In this document: positions 14,361-21,739 of the stretch, piece by piece
Layout of the letters: every line of letters starts with the position of its first letter
Numbering within the stretch: position 1 is the first letter of the stretch
Source: CAZJZH01 sp964550465
GTDB lineage: Bacteria; Patescibacteriota; Patescibacteriia; JACRDY01
DNA: 45,917 nt
NCBI GenBank assembly: GCA_964550465.1
Contig: CAZJZH010000003.1
Span: forward strand, 1 to 45,917
Direction of reading: 5' to 3'
Program-made: the position numbers and the translations under genes
Notes under the pieces: model-generated
Seen by the model: the letters and a program-made list of their open reading frames with translations, nothing else
What the model was told of the DNA's origin: nothing
Database searches by the model: none

Positions 14361-15707
14361 CTAGCCGACAGAGCCTTCCATTTCCATTTGAATCAGTCGA
14401 TTCAGTTCAATAGCATATTCAAATGGCAGTTCTTTAGTAAAGACTTCCAAGAACCCCGCCACCACCAGACNNNNNNNNNNAGCCGCTTCATTAGCAGACA
14501 GGCCGCGACTCTGTAAATACAGTAGTTGCTCCTGGCTGAGGCGTGAGACGCTAGCCTCGTGCTCTACTACAGTGTCAGGTTGCTGGACGACCATCTTGGG
14601 GTAGGTGTCTGTTTGTGATTGATCATCAAGCAGCAGCGCGTCACAGCTGACGTGTACGCGGCTGTCAGTGGCCTGTGGTAGCACTCGGACCGTGCCGCGG
14701 TAGCTAGAACGGCCACTACCCTTAGAAACAGACTTAGAGACGATTTTTGAGCGAGTACGCGGCGCTTGGTGGACTACTCGGGCGCCGGTGTGCTGGTGTT
14801 GGGTATCTGTTGCCATAGCCACAGACAAGATATCCGCCACCGCGCCGGGTTCTTTGAGGATAACGCCAGGGTATTTCATAGTGGCCTGTGAGCCCAGGTT
14901 ACCATCAACCCATTCAACAGTGGCGTCACGGTGAGCTACTGCTCGTTTAGTCACTAAGTTATAAACATTTTGTGACCAGTTCTGGATAGTGGTGTAGCGG
15001 ACGGTGGCACCAGGTAGGGCGATCATCTCCACTACCGCGGCATGGAGCGAATCTTGAGAGTACAGTGGCGCAGTGCAGCCTTCGATATAGTGCACAGCAG
15101 CACCTTCATCGACGATAATTAGCGTTCGTTCAAACTGACCCACCGCCGGAGAGTTAATGCGGAAATAAGCTTGGAGAGGTAAGTCAACTTTGACTCCTTT
15201 TGGCACATAGATAAATGAACCGCCAGACCAAACCGCGCCATTGAGAGCGGCGAATTTGTTGTCGGTCATGGGTACAACGCTGCCGAAGTATTGCTGAACT
15301 AGGTCTGGGTGGGTGCGTGGGGCTTCAGACATATCACAAAAGACCACGCCAGCCTTGGACCATTGTTCTTGTAAGCGGTGGTAGATAATTTCTGACTCAT
15401 ACTGCGCGCCACTGCCAGCTAGAAACTTCCGCTCCGCTTCCGGCACACCTAATTGCTCGAAGGTTTGTTTGATATCAGCTGGCACGTCGTTCCAATCAGT
15501 GGCTGGTTTTTCCACTGGGTTAACATAGTAGTTGATGGCGTCAAAATTAATCCCCGACAGATCCGGCCCAAAGGTTGGTAGCGGTTTGTCGAAAAACACC
15601 TCCAGAGCCTGGAGGCGCAGATCGTGCATCCAGGCTGGTTCATTGTGCTGGGCTACGATTTTGGCAATCGTCTCAGGAGTTAGCTTGTAGTGCGGAATAG
15701 CGCTCAT
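14361..15707 (-). CDS. sufB: Fe-S cluster assembly protein SufB (interrupted by an assembly gap)
   Basis: SufB is the main scaffold subunit of SufBC2D. The 448-residue frame has the conserved order: N-terminal helices, GSGAQYESEIIYHRLQE, AVWSGGSFIYVPKGV, EGCTAPLYSQDSLHAAVVE, the NVYNLVTKRA block, and the C-terminal ELPFEYAIELNRLIQMEMEG. Ten Ns at 14471-14480 fall near the C-terminus between NEAA and LVVAGFLEVF. The reading frame continues across them, but comparison with the family spacing suggests the run is about 9 bases too long. ATG 15707 overlaps the sufC stop by 4 bases. Confidence 0.94.
   Translation of the reverse strand: MSAIPHYKLTPETIAKIVAQHNEPAWMHDLRLQALEVFFDKPLPTFGPDLSGINFDAINYYVNPVEKPATDWNDVPADIKQTFEQLGVPEAERKFLAGSGAQYESEIIYHRLQEQWSKAGVVFCDMSEAPRTHPDLVQQYFGSVVPMTDNKFAALNGAVWSGGSFIYVPKGVKVDLPLQAYFRINSPAVGQFERTLIIVDEGAAVHYIEGCTAPLYSQDSLHAAVVEMIALPGATVRYTTIQNWSQNVYNLVTKRAVAHRDATVEWVDGNLGSQATMKYPGVILKEPGAVADILSVAMATDTQHQHTGARVVHQAPRTRSKIVSKSVSKGSGRSSYRGTVRVLPQATDSRVHVSCDALLLDDQSQTDTYPKMVVQQPDTVVEHEASVSRLSQEQLLYLQSRGLSANEAAXXXXLVVAGFLEVFTKELPFEYAIELNRLIQMEMEGSVG
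14471..14480. other. Assembly gap of ten Ns inside sufB
   Basis: Ten unknown bases, probably a scaffolding placeholder rather than a measured length (see findings). Confidence 0.95.
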
Positions 15708-16435
15708 GTGATTGCTTCGTAGCCGGCTTGTTCAATCTGGTCAGCTAGTTCGGCGCCGCCGGTTTTGACCACACTGCCGCCAGCTAACACCACTACTTGA
15801 TCGGGCTGTAGTTGCTGTAGTAAGCGGTGGTAGTGACTGATAATTAACAACTGCGTGCCGACTGATTTTTGCAACCACTGCATAGCAGTGGCTAAGGTAG
15901 AGACAGCGTCAATGTCTAACCCAGAATCAGCTTCATCAAGGATGGCTAGTGGTGGTTGGAGGACTAATAATTGGACAGCCTCGACTTTTTTCTTCTCACC
16001 ACCAGACAGCTGGCCGTCCAGCGTCACTTCTGCAAAGTCACTAGGTAGCTTCAGTAATTCCAGGGCGTGAGGCAGACGTTCGGTCAGTAGCTGGCGACCA
16101 GTGGTGCCATGGACGATGGTCAGTGACACACCTAGGAGTGTTTTGAGGCTGACGCCAGGCAGGGTCACCGGCTGTTGCCAAGCTAAGAAAATACCCAAGC
16201 GTGCTCGCTGCTCTGGTGGCAGCTGGGTGATGTCGTGTCCCTGCCAGTGGATAGCTCCTGCCGTGACGGTGTAGTCTGGGTTACCAATAATGGTTTGTGC
16301 TAGAGTGGACTTGCCTGAGCCGTTTTGGCCCATCAGGGCGGTCATCGTGCCTGGTGCAGCAGACAACGATAAATCGTGCAGAATAGTTTTTTCTGCTGCA
16401 GTGACTGTTACATTGGTGATTTCTAAGCCTTTCAT
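15704..16435 (-). CDS. sufC: Fe-S assembly ATPase SufC
   Basis: SufC is the ABC-type ATPase of the SufBC2D complex. From ATG 16435 it has 243 residues, close to the usual 250; an in-frame TTG at 16495 would add 20 non-homologous residues. Walker A is GQNGSGKST, the ABC signature is LSGGEKKKVE and Walker B is LAILDEADSGLD, with the switch His in IISHYHR. It is the first gene of the operon, followed by sufB with an ATGA overlap. The gap to the divergent orphan gene at 16553 is short, so regulatory signals of both overlap there. Confidence 0.94.
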   Translation of the reverse strand: MKGLEITNVTVTAAEKTILHDLSLSAAPGTMTALMGQNGSGKSTLAQTIIGNPDYTVTAGAIHWQGHDITQLPPEQRARLGIFLAWQQPVTLPGVSLKTLLGVSLTIVHGTTGRQLLTERLPHALELLKLPSDFAEVTLDGQLSGGEKKKVEAVQLLVLQPPLAILDEADSGLDIDAVSTLATAMQWLQKSVGTQLLIISHYHRLLQQLQPDQVVVLAGGSVVKTGGAELADQIEQAGYEAIT

Positions 16436-16481
16436 TGGTATGGCCAGCCTATCAGGTTTAGTAGGGAAAATAAAGGGGTAA

Positions 16482-16510
16482 TTGACAAAATCCAAAGTGT
16501 ACTGTACGGT
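16482..16510 (+). promoter_or_regulatory. Promoter of the 227-residue orphan gene
   Basis: TTGACA (16482-16487), 17-base spacer, TACGGT (16505-16510). The same TACGGT -10 box is used by the next two orphan-type units on the other strand. Confidence 0.65.
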
Positions 16511-16552
16511 TCACTCACTCTTTGTACCTCGACAACATAGTAGGAGTCATAT

Positions 16553-17236
16553 ATGCATTATCGAGGAGTAGCTCCGAATAGTGTTGGTGTAGTCAGTGAA
16601 TTTTTGATTCCCAACCTTCATGCTCTCAGTCAGTCGCTGTTGGCTGATATATATGGCGGCCCCGCTGCTCTAGTGGCCGACTGTGGTCAACCCGGTGTGG
16701 CGTTTGGTAGTGGGGAACAACCACTTCTGCTCGCTTTTTATCAAGATGAAGCCGTGTCAGTTGTTCATACGTTTTCGATCGATGGCGTGAATAGTGGGCG
16801 CCCTGAGCGGCTGACGGAATGTTTTATGATAAATATAGAGCGGGTTAACCAATTTTGGCGATCATACGGTAATTTTAGTGGTCGCCTAGGCATCAAAATA
16901 GCTTGGCAGTTGCTCGCTACAGCCCTCCGGCAACATTACCGACATTACCACCCAAGCGCTTTATTGGAGGATACTAAAAAGTCAATTGATTGGTTGCAGG
17001 GCCATATGTCGCTCGATGCATGGGAGGCGGCGACGCAACTTGTCACGCTGGTAGGAGCAAAAGACCTTGAGACCGCTACGACGGATGAACAAGATACTTT
17101 TCTTGTTAGTACGGTAGCAGCTGGTGCGGTAATGATGACCCTTAACCAACAAACAGGAGAGTTTAATTGGCAGCTAGTACGAGCAATTCTTACCACCAGT
17201 AGTCTCGACGAGTCAATGATCTCTTTACCTGGGTAA
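16553..17236 (+). CDS. Orphan cytoplasmic protein of unknown function
   Basis: I do not recognise this 227-residue protein. The start is fixed by AGGAG seven bases before ATG 16553. No signal peptide or clear membrane helix is seen. The N-terminal half looks alpha/beta with a Gly-rich turn (FGSGEQPLLLAFY) and a strand-like AVSVVHTFSIDG; the C-terminal half is mainly helical, ending in a Ser/Thr-rich patch. It is a single-gene unit with promoter, ribosome site and a bidirectional terminator shared with the convergent GGDEF gene, so it may belong with that signalling gene only by position. Confidence 0.65.
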   Translation: MHYRGVAPNSVGVVSEFLIPNLHALSQSLLADIYGGPAALVADCGQPGVAFGSGEQPLLLAFYQDEAVSVVHTFSIDGVNSGRPERLTECFMINIERVNQFWRSYGNFSGRLGIKIAWQLLATALRQHYRHYHPSALLEDTKKSIDWLQGHMSLDAWEAATQLVTLVGAKDLETATTDEQDTFLVSTVAAGAVMMTLNQQTGEFNWQLVRAILTTSSLDESMISLPG

Positions 17237-17240
17237 ACAC

Positions 17241-17268
17241 AAAACCCTCCGCCATGGCGGAGGGTTTT
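17241..17268. terminator. Bidirectional terminator
   Basis: A perfect 28-base palindrome (AAAACCCTCCGCC and its inverse, centred on AT) lies between the convergent genes at 16553-17236 and 17285-18343, with T runs usable in both directions. Confidence 0.9.
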
Positions 17269-17284
17269 CGCTTTTGTGAAAAAA

Positions 17285-18343
17285 TTATAGGGACGTTCCC
17301 CGCGCTTCATGGAGAATGGTGCCAATAGTATCGGCAGAAGCGTGAGCTTCTGGGCTGCGCTGTGGGTGACGTTCGGCAATCTCATCTAGAATGCGCTTTA
17401 ACGCTTCAAAGACTTCAGCTTGCCGATCTTCGGCTGTTGGCTCTGGTAGCTGGTCACCACGCACCAGATCAACATACGTATCATCCTGCCGCTGAGCAAT
17501 AATAACCTGTTTGTCTTCAGGCTGGGTAATCAGCAGGGCGTAGCCGTCACGGCCACGGTGCTTCATAGCATAAGCAGCACCATCAGCCTCTTCTTGCAGC
17601 GCCGTGAAATGTGGTAGGCGCGCTAGCGGATAGGCAGCCGCACCGAAACTGATAGAGAATGTTTCCAGTCCGTCAGGTAGGGGGATGGTAGACAGTGCTT
17701 GATGCAGTCGTCGCAAGACGGATTCGATATCCTCAAGGGCAATGTCATCAATGAAAAACATGAATTCATCGCCACCCATCCGGGCTGCTACGTCACCGAG
17801 GCGGAGTTGCTGGAGTTGCTGCCCGAGAGCAACCAGTACGTTGTCAGCTTGAGCATGACCAATCAACTCATTGACTCTTTTAAACGAGTCGACATCAAAA
17901 GCCACCATTACTAGCCAACGGTCAGGCTTGCCGGCGGATTGTTGCTGAGCTCGTTCATAGGCGTCGCGGAAGATTTTTTTACCATCCAGTAGTCCAGTCA
18001 GCGGGTCAGTGGAAATAGCCTTTTCCCAGCGCACCTGTTCACAGGCCCGGTCAAAGGCTTCCAGCTCGTGCATAGCCACTACGTCACGCCACTGCTCGCC
18101 ATGTAGTAGGCTAGAGCGATTTGTTACCTGCATGCGCTGGATGAGGCGACCCATGATGTCATGGTAGCGTATTAATACTTTAGCGCGATCGTCCGCGTTC
18201 AGGTCCGCAAAACTATCATCAGGAGGGTCGCGATAGAGTTGACGGTACTGCTCCATAGCCACACTGGTGGACGATGAAAATAATCTCTGCCACAGTCGAA
18301 TAAACCAACGCCACGGCGCTGACCATACCTGTTCTCGTGCCAT
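17285..18343 (-). CDS. GGDEF-domain diguanylate cyclase
   Basis: The enzyme should make the second messenger cyclic di-GMP from two GTP. Of the 352 residues, about 1-110 are a helical region with a short basic, Trp-rich start (SAPWRWFIRLWQRLF) that may associate with the membrane. The GGDEF domain begins at DPLTGL (113-118), has DVDSFKRVNELIGH (150-163) for GTP/metal binding and an intact active site GGDEF at 190-194. RLGD at 181-184 sits exactly five residues before it, the inhibitory I-site. The C-terminus (about 270-352) is an acidic, probably helical tail. Ribosome site AAGGAGG is four bases from the ATG. No EAL or HD-GYP partner and no PilZ effector is in the window. Confidence 0.92.
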   Translation of the reverse strand: MAREQVWSAPWRWFIRLWQRLFSSSTSVAMEQYRQLYRDPPDDSFADLNADDRAKVLIRYHDIMGRLIQRMQVTNRSSLLHGEQWRDVVAMHELEAFDRACEQVRWEKAISTDPLTGLLDGKKIFRDAYERAQQQSAGKPDRWLVMVAFDVDSFKRVNELIGHAQADNVLVALGQQLQQLRLGDVAARMGGDEFMFFIDDIALEDIESVLRRLHQALSTIPLPDGLETFSISFGAAAYPLARLPHFTALQEEADGAAYAMKHRGRDGYALLITQPEDKQVIIAQRQDDTYVDLVRGDQLPEPTAEDRQAEVFEALKRILDEIAERHPQRSPEAHASADTIGTILHEARGTSL

Positions 18344-18400
18344 ACAGCCTCCTTAGGCGTTGGGGGTTATCAAGGAACCGCTATCGATTGATAGTTATAT

Positions 18401-18429
18401 ACCGTACCATGTGATTTTAGAAAAGGCAA
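18401..18429 (-). promoter_or_regulatory. Promoter of the diguanylate cyclase gene
   Basis: On the minus strand TTGCCT (18424-18429), 17-base spacer, TACGGT (18401-18406). The leader contains a small CTATC-AATC-GATAG hairpin. Confidence 0.6.
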
Positions 18430-18439
18430 CTATAAAAGA

Positions 18440-18462
18440 AAAGACCGCCAGTGGCGACCTTT
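18440..18462 (-). terminator. Terminator after the 107-residue orphan gene
   Basis: On the minus strand AAAGGTCGCC pairs with GGCGGTCTTT (two G-U pairs), followed by TCTTTT. Confidence 0.7.
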
Positions 18463-18490
18463 ATGGGAAATGATTTGAGGCGACTTCGAC

Positions 18491-18814
18491 CTAGGCAGTC
18501 AAGATCATCTTCAAGCAGCGGAAGAACTTATGAACTAGGTGAAGCCCTTTGGGTTGAAGAGACTCTTCTTGCTCTAGCTCGGCGAAAAACTTGTCATTTT
18601 CTTCTATCAAGCGCTCCAAGTCAGCTTCATCGAGATGTCGCAAATGTCGAGAAGGCCTGCCTGGATCATCCAAGCGGCGCAGTTTTCCGGATCGCCGTAG
18701 CTCTCGTTGCTTTTGTCGCAACAGATCATCGGTCACCTCTTCAGGGTGGACACCCCACATCTTAGCTATTCTATCTCGGAAGAATGTATCCAGATTGACA
18801 TGTTCTTCAGGCAT
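18491..18814 (-). CDS. Small orphan protein, charged and helical
   Basis: I do not recognise this 107-residue protein. ATG 18814 is chosen because AGGAGG (18821-18826) is six bases upstream; the open frame begins at 18838. It is rich in Arg, Glu and Asp, with likely helices at about 9-20, 25-45 and 60-80 (DEADLERLIEENDKFFAELEQEE), and a basic C-terminal HKFFRCLKM. No membrane segment or metal motif is seen. The unit has its own promoter inside a palindrome and its own terminator and lies upstream of the diguanylate cyclase gene on the same strand. Confidence 0.65.
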   Translation of the reverse strand: MPEEHVNLDTFFRDRIAKMWGVHPEEVTDDLLRQKQRELRRSGKLRRLDDPGRPSRHLRHLDEADLERLIEENDKFFAELEQEESLQPKGLHLVHKFFRCLKMILTA

Positions 18815-18840
18815 GGTTGGCCTCCTAGTCAAAATCAAAA

Positions 18841-18880
18841 GAACTGTGATTACCGTATCACAGTTCCTGGTATTTGTTAA
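18841..18880 (-). promoter_or_regulatory. Promoter overlapping a perfect palindrome (possible operator or terminator)
   Basis: On the minus strand TTAACA (18875-18880), 17-base spacer, TACGGT (18852-18857). The -10 box lies in the loop of a perfect 10-bp inverted repeat, GAACTGTGAT / ATCACAGTTC (18841-18866). The same hairpin followed by TTTTGATTTT could terminate the upstream dehydrogenase operon. Confidence 0.6.
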
Positions 18881-18887
18881 TTGATTA

Positions 18888-19880
18888 TTATTTCACCGCC
18901 GTTAATGGCTTTTTACCCTTCAAAACAGCGATAATGTTTTCTGCTGCCACGCGAGCCATTTCGTCCCGAGCTGAGACAGTGGCTGAGGCAATGTGTGGTG
19001 TGAGGATAACATTATTCATAGCCCGCAGCTCGTAGTGGTCAGAGGTGTCGCAGTCAATAGCTGGCTCACATTCAAATACATCTAGACCAGCAGCGGCGAT
19101 TTGTTTTTTGACCAAGGCTTTGAGCAGCGCCTTTTCTTTGACTACTGGTCCGCGAGCCGTGTTAATCAAAATAGCGTTTGGTTTCATTAGGGCTAATTCT
19201 TTGTCGGCAATCAAATGCTTGGTGCTGGGCAATAGGGGTACATGCAGCGAGACGAAGTCTGATTTTTTCAACAATGTTTGTAGTGATACTTTCTGAGCGC
19301 CTAGTTCTTTTTCGATCTCCGGGTGTTTGCGCACGTCAGTGTAGAGTACCTGACAGTCAAAACCCTTATGCATAATGCGGGCGGTGTGCGCACCAATCCT
19401 ACCAGCACCGACAATGCCAATGGTTTTGCCACGGATGTCTTGGCCCATCAGCAGCATCGGCTCCCACTGCTGGTATTTTTTTGCTCGAGTAAACTGATCA
19501 GCCTCAATAACGCGTCGCGCTAGGGCTAGGATCAACATCACCGCATGCTCGGCCACCGCTTCAGTTAACATGCCTGGTGTGTTAGTCACCACCACCCCAC
19601 GTTTTTGGGCGGCTACTAGGTCGATATTGTCATAGCCCACCGCGTAGTTAGCCACAATTTTTAGTTGCGGACCAGCCGCGTCCATAACAGCACCATCGAT
19701 AGTTTGTGTCAGCAGAGATAAAATAGCATCAGCGCCGCGCACTGCTTTTTTTAACTGACTGGCGGATAGCACTGTGTCTGATTGATTAACTTTGACAGTA
19801 AAACCGGCCTTTTTTAGTAGAGCGATGCCAACATCAGGAATGCGACGGGTGATATAGACTAACGGTTTTTTAGCAGCCAT
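18888..19880 (-). CDS. D-isomer-specific 2-hydroxyacid dehydrogenase (glyoxylate/hydroxypyruvate reductase-like)
   Basis: An NAD(P)-dependent enzyme interconverting 2-keto acids and D-2-hydroxy acids. The 330 residues begin at ATG 19880, two bases from the tktC stop; upstream in-frame codons belong to tktC. The cofactor motif GAGRIG follows GKTIGIV; the catalytic Arg is in NTARGPVV, Glu in FECEP and His in TPHIASAT. Overall pattern (NYAVGYDNID, TEAVAEHAVMLILALARR) is closest to glyoxylate reductase GyaR among those I know, but substrate cannot be told from sequence alone. It closes the pentose phosphate operon. Confidence 0.9.
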   Translation of the reverse strand: MAAKKPLVYITRRIPDVGIALLKKAGFTVKVNQSDTVLSASQLKKAVRGADAILSLLTQTIDGAVMDAAGPQLKIVANYAVGYDNIDLVAAQKRGVVVTNTPGMLTEAVAEHAVMLILALARRVIEADQFTRAKKYQQWEPMLLMGQDIRGKTIGIVGAGRIGAHTARIMHKGFDCQVLYTDVRKHPEIEKELGAQKVSLQTLLKKSDFVSLHVPLLPSTKHLIADKELALMKPNAILINTARGPVVKEKALLKALVKKQIAAAGLDVFECEPAIDCDTSDHYELRAMNNVILTPHIASATVSARDEMARVAAENIIAVLKGKKPLTAVK

Positions 19881-19881
19881 A

Positions 19882-20850
19882 CTATTTTTTCTTGATAACT
19901 TTTTTAACCGCTGCCATGATGCCGGCAGCGTTGAGCTTATATTTTTTGAGTAATCTGTCAGGGTCACCGGATTCGCCAAAACTATCACGCATACCGACAA
20001 ACTCAATTGGTGTTGGTTGGCGCTGTGCTAGCGCCTCTGCCACTACACCACCTAGGCCACCGGCAATTTGGTGCTCTTCGACCGTCACCACCGCGCCAGT
20101 CTTTTTAGCGGAGCGGGCGATAGTGCTGACATCCAAGGGTTTGATCGATGGGCTATGAATAACCTCTGCGGCGATGCCAACGTGTTGTAATTGTTCAGCC
20201 GCCACCAAGGCTTCATAGGTTAGTGGCCCGCAACTGACAATACTGACATCGCTGCCACGGCGCAGGGTTAGCGCTTTGCCGATAGTAAATGGGGTTTTGC
20301 TGGTAGTAAAAACGGGCGTCTTAGCGCGAGCGAAGCGCAGGTAGACCGGACCAACGTGTTTAGCTGCAGCAATGGTAGCTTTTTTAGTTTCGACCGCGTC
20401 AGCTGGTGCTAGCACCACCAAGTTTGGTAGGACACGAGTGATAGCTATATCTTCCAGTGCCTGGTGAGTAGCGCCGTCCGGACCAACCGACAGGCCGGTA
20501 TGGGCGCCGGCGATTTTAACGTTACTATTGCTGTAGCAAACACTGACGCGCAGCTGATCCCAGCTCCGTCCTGGTGAAAAAGCCGCGTAGCTGGAGACAA
20601 AGGGGATGAAGCCTTCAATCGCCAAGCCAGCTGCTACGCCCATCATATTTTGCTCCGCTACACCCAGCTCAAAAAATCGCTGCGGAAACTGTTCCTTAAA
20701 CTCCTGAGAGCGAGTGGATTCGGTCAGGTCAGCGGACAACACGACTACCCGCGAGTTACGCTTACCCAGCACCACTAAGCCGTCACCATAACCATCGCGA
20801 GTAGCGGCGAGTTTTAATTTATCTTGATCAAACAAATGTGAAACCAGCAT
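19882..20850 (-). CDS. Transketolase, C-terminal subunit
   Basis: This half supplies the pyrimidine-binding and C-terminal domains of a split transketolase. In 322 residues the conserved Glu that activates TPP is in LGVAEQNMMGVAAGLA, followed by PFVSSYAAF, HTGLSVGPDGATHQ and the C-terminal EEHQIAGGLGGVVAE. It follows the N-terminal subunit gene by 2 bases. Split transketolases occur in archaea, some Firmicutes and many CPR bacteria. Together with rpe and rpiB it gives a non-oxidative pentose phosphate branch. Confidence 0.92.
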   Translation of the reverse strand: MLVSHLFDQDKLKLAATRDGYGDGLVVLGKRNSRVVVLSADLTESTRSQEFKEQFPQRFFELGVAEQNMMGVAAGLAIEGFIPFVSSYAAFSPGRSWDQLRVSVCYSNSNVKIAGAHTGLSVGPDGATHQALEDIAITRVLPNLVVLAPADAVETKKATIAAAKHVGPVYLRFARAKTPVFTTSKTPFTIGKALTLRRGSDVSIVSCGPLTYEALVAAEQLQHVGIAAEVIHSPSIKPLDVSTIARSAKKTGAVVTVEEHQIAGGLGGVVAEALAQRQPTPIEFVGMRDSFGESGDPDRLLKKYKLNAAGIMAAVKKVIKKK

Positions 20851-20852
20851 AA

Positions 20853-21683
20853 CTAGGAGGTTAATTCTGCTAGAGCTTTGGCTGCCTCTTCAGCATTTGG
20901 CGGCTTGCCGTGCCAGCGATAGTCGTTTTCCATAAAGGACACGCCTTTACCAGGCACAGTCCGGGCTAAGATAACACTGGGCTTGGTGCTAATACTTTGA
21001 GCTTTAGCAAAAGCTGCGACTAGTTTCTTGATATTGTGCCCGTCCACCTCTTGCACGTGCCAATTGAAGCTTTTAAACTTCTCAGCCAGTGGCTCTAGCG
21101 GCATAACATCCTCTGTGCGGCCATCAATCTGGATGTGGTTACGGTCAACCACGGCGATGAGGTTGCCTAATCGTTCTTTGGCAGCAAACAAAAAAGCTTC
21201 CCAGCATTGTCCTTCATTGAGCTCACCATCACTCATCAGACAATAGGTATGATGAGGCGCTTGCTGTAGTCGCGCTGCTAGAGCAAAACCAACTGCCTGT
21301 GAAATACCTTGAGACAGCGGGCCAGAGCTGGTCTCTATGCCTGGCATAGCCTGGATATGTGGGTGACCCTGCAAGCCACTACCCAGTTGGCGCAAGGTTT
21401 TTAATTCTTCTAGCGAGAAATAGCCGGCGCGAGCTAGAGTAGCGTAGAGTACTGGGCAGATATGGCCATTTGATAATACCACCCGGTCACGACCCGGCCA
21501 CCGTGGTTGGTTAGGCCTGTGGTTGAGGACATGGAAATAGAGCGTAGTAAAAACATCCGCCATGCCCAGTGGTCCAGCTGAGTGGCCAGAACCGGCTGCC
21601 AGCAGCATCTGAATGATGTCTTGGCGGATAGTGTTGGCGGTAGCTGTCAGGGCTGCTAATTTTTTACCAGACAGGGTGCGCAT
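20853..21683 (-). CDS. Transketolase, N-terminal subunit
   Basis: This half binds the TPP diphosphate. The 276-residue protein has GSGHSAGPLGMADVF, where full-length enzymes usually have GHPG or GHxGGSL, and MSDGELNEGQCWEA for the usual GDGELQEG, so the first Gly of the GDG metal motif is Ser here. NHIQIDG and WHVQEVDGHN follow as expected. The start sits directly after a T-rich hairpin, and a TACAAT box lies just upstream of that hairpin, so the two transketolase genes may have a promoter of their own in addition to the operon promoter. Confidence 0.92.
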   Translation of the reverse strand: MRTLSGKKLAALTATANTIRQDIIQMLLAAGSGHSAGPLGMADVFTTLYFHVLNHRPNQPRWPGRDRVVLSNGHICPVLYATLARAGYFSLEELKTLRQLGSGLQGHPHIQAMPGIETSSGPLSQGISQAVGFALAARLQQAPHHTYCLMSDGELNEGQCWEAFLFAAKERLGNLIAVVDRNHIQIDGRTEDVMPLEPLAEKFKSFNWHVQEVDGHNIKKLVAAFAKAQSISTKPSVILARTVPGKGVSFMENDYRWHGKPPNAEEAAKALAELTS

Positions 21684-21685
21684 AT

Positions 21686-21716
21686 CAAAAAATGCAGGTG
21701 ATTAATTACCTGCATT
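21686..21716 (-). terminator. Terminator-like hairpin directly before tktN
   Basis: On the minus strand AATGCAGGT and ACCTGCATT form a perfect 9-bp stem followed by TTTTTT and then, three bases later, the ATG of the N-terminal transketolase gene. It could terminate or attenuate the rpiB-rpe transcript, or cap the 5' end of a new one. Confidence 0.6.
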
Positions 21717-21739
21717 GTATCGCACTTTTTACCTGGCGG

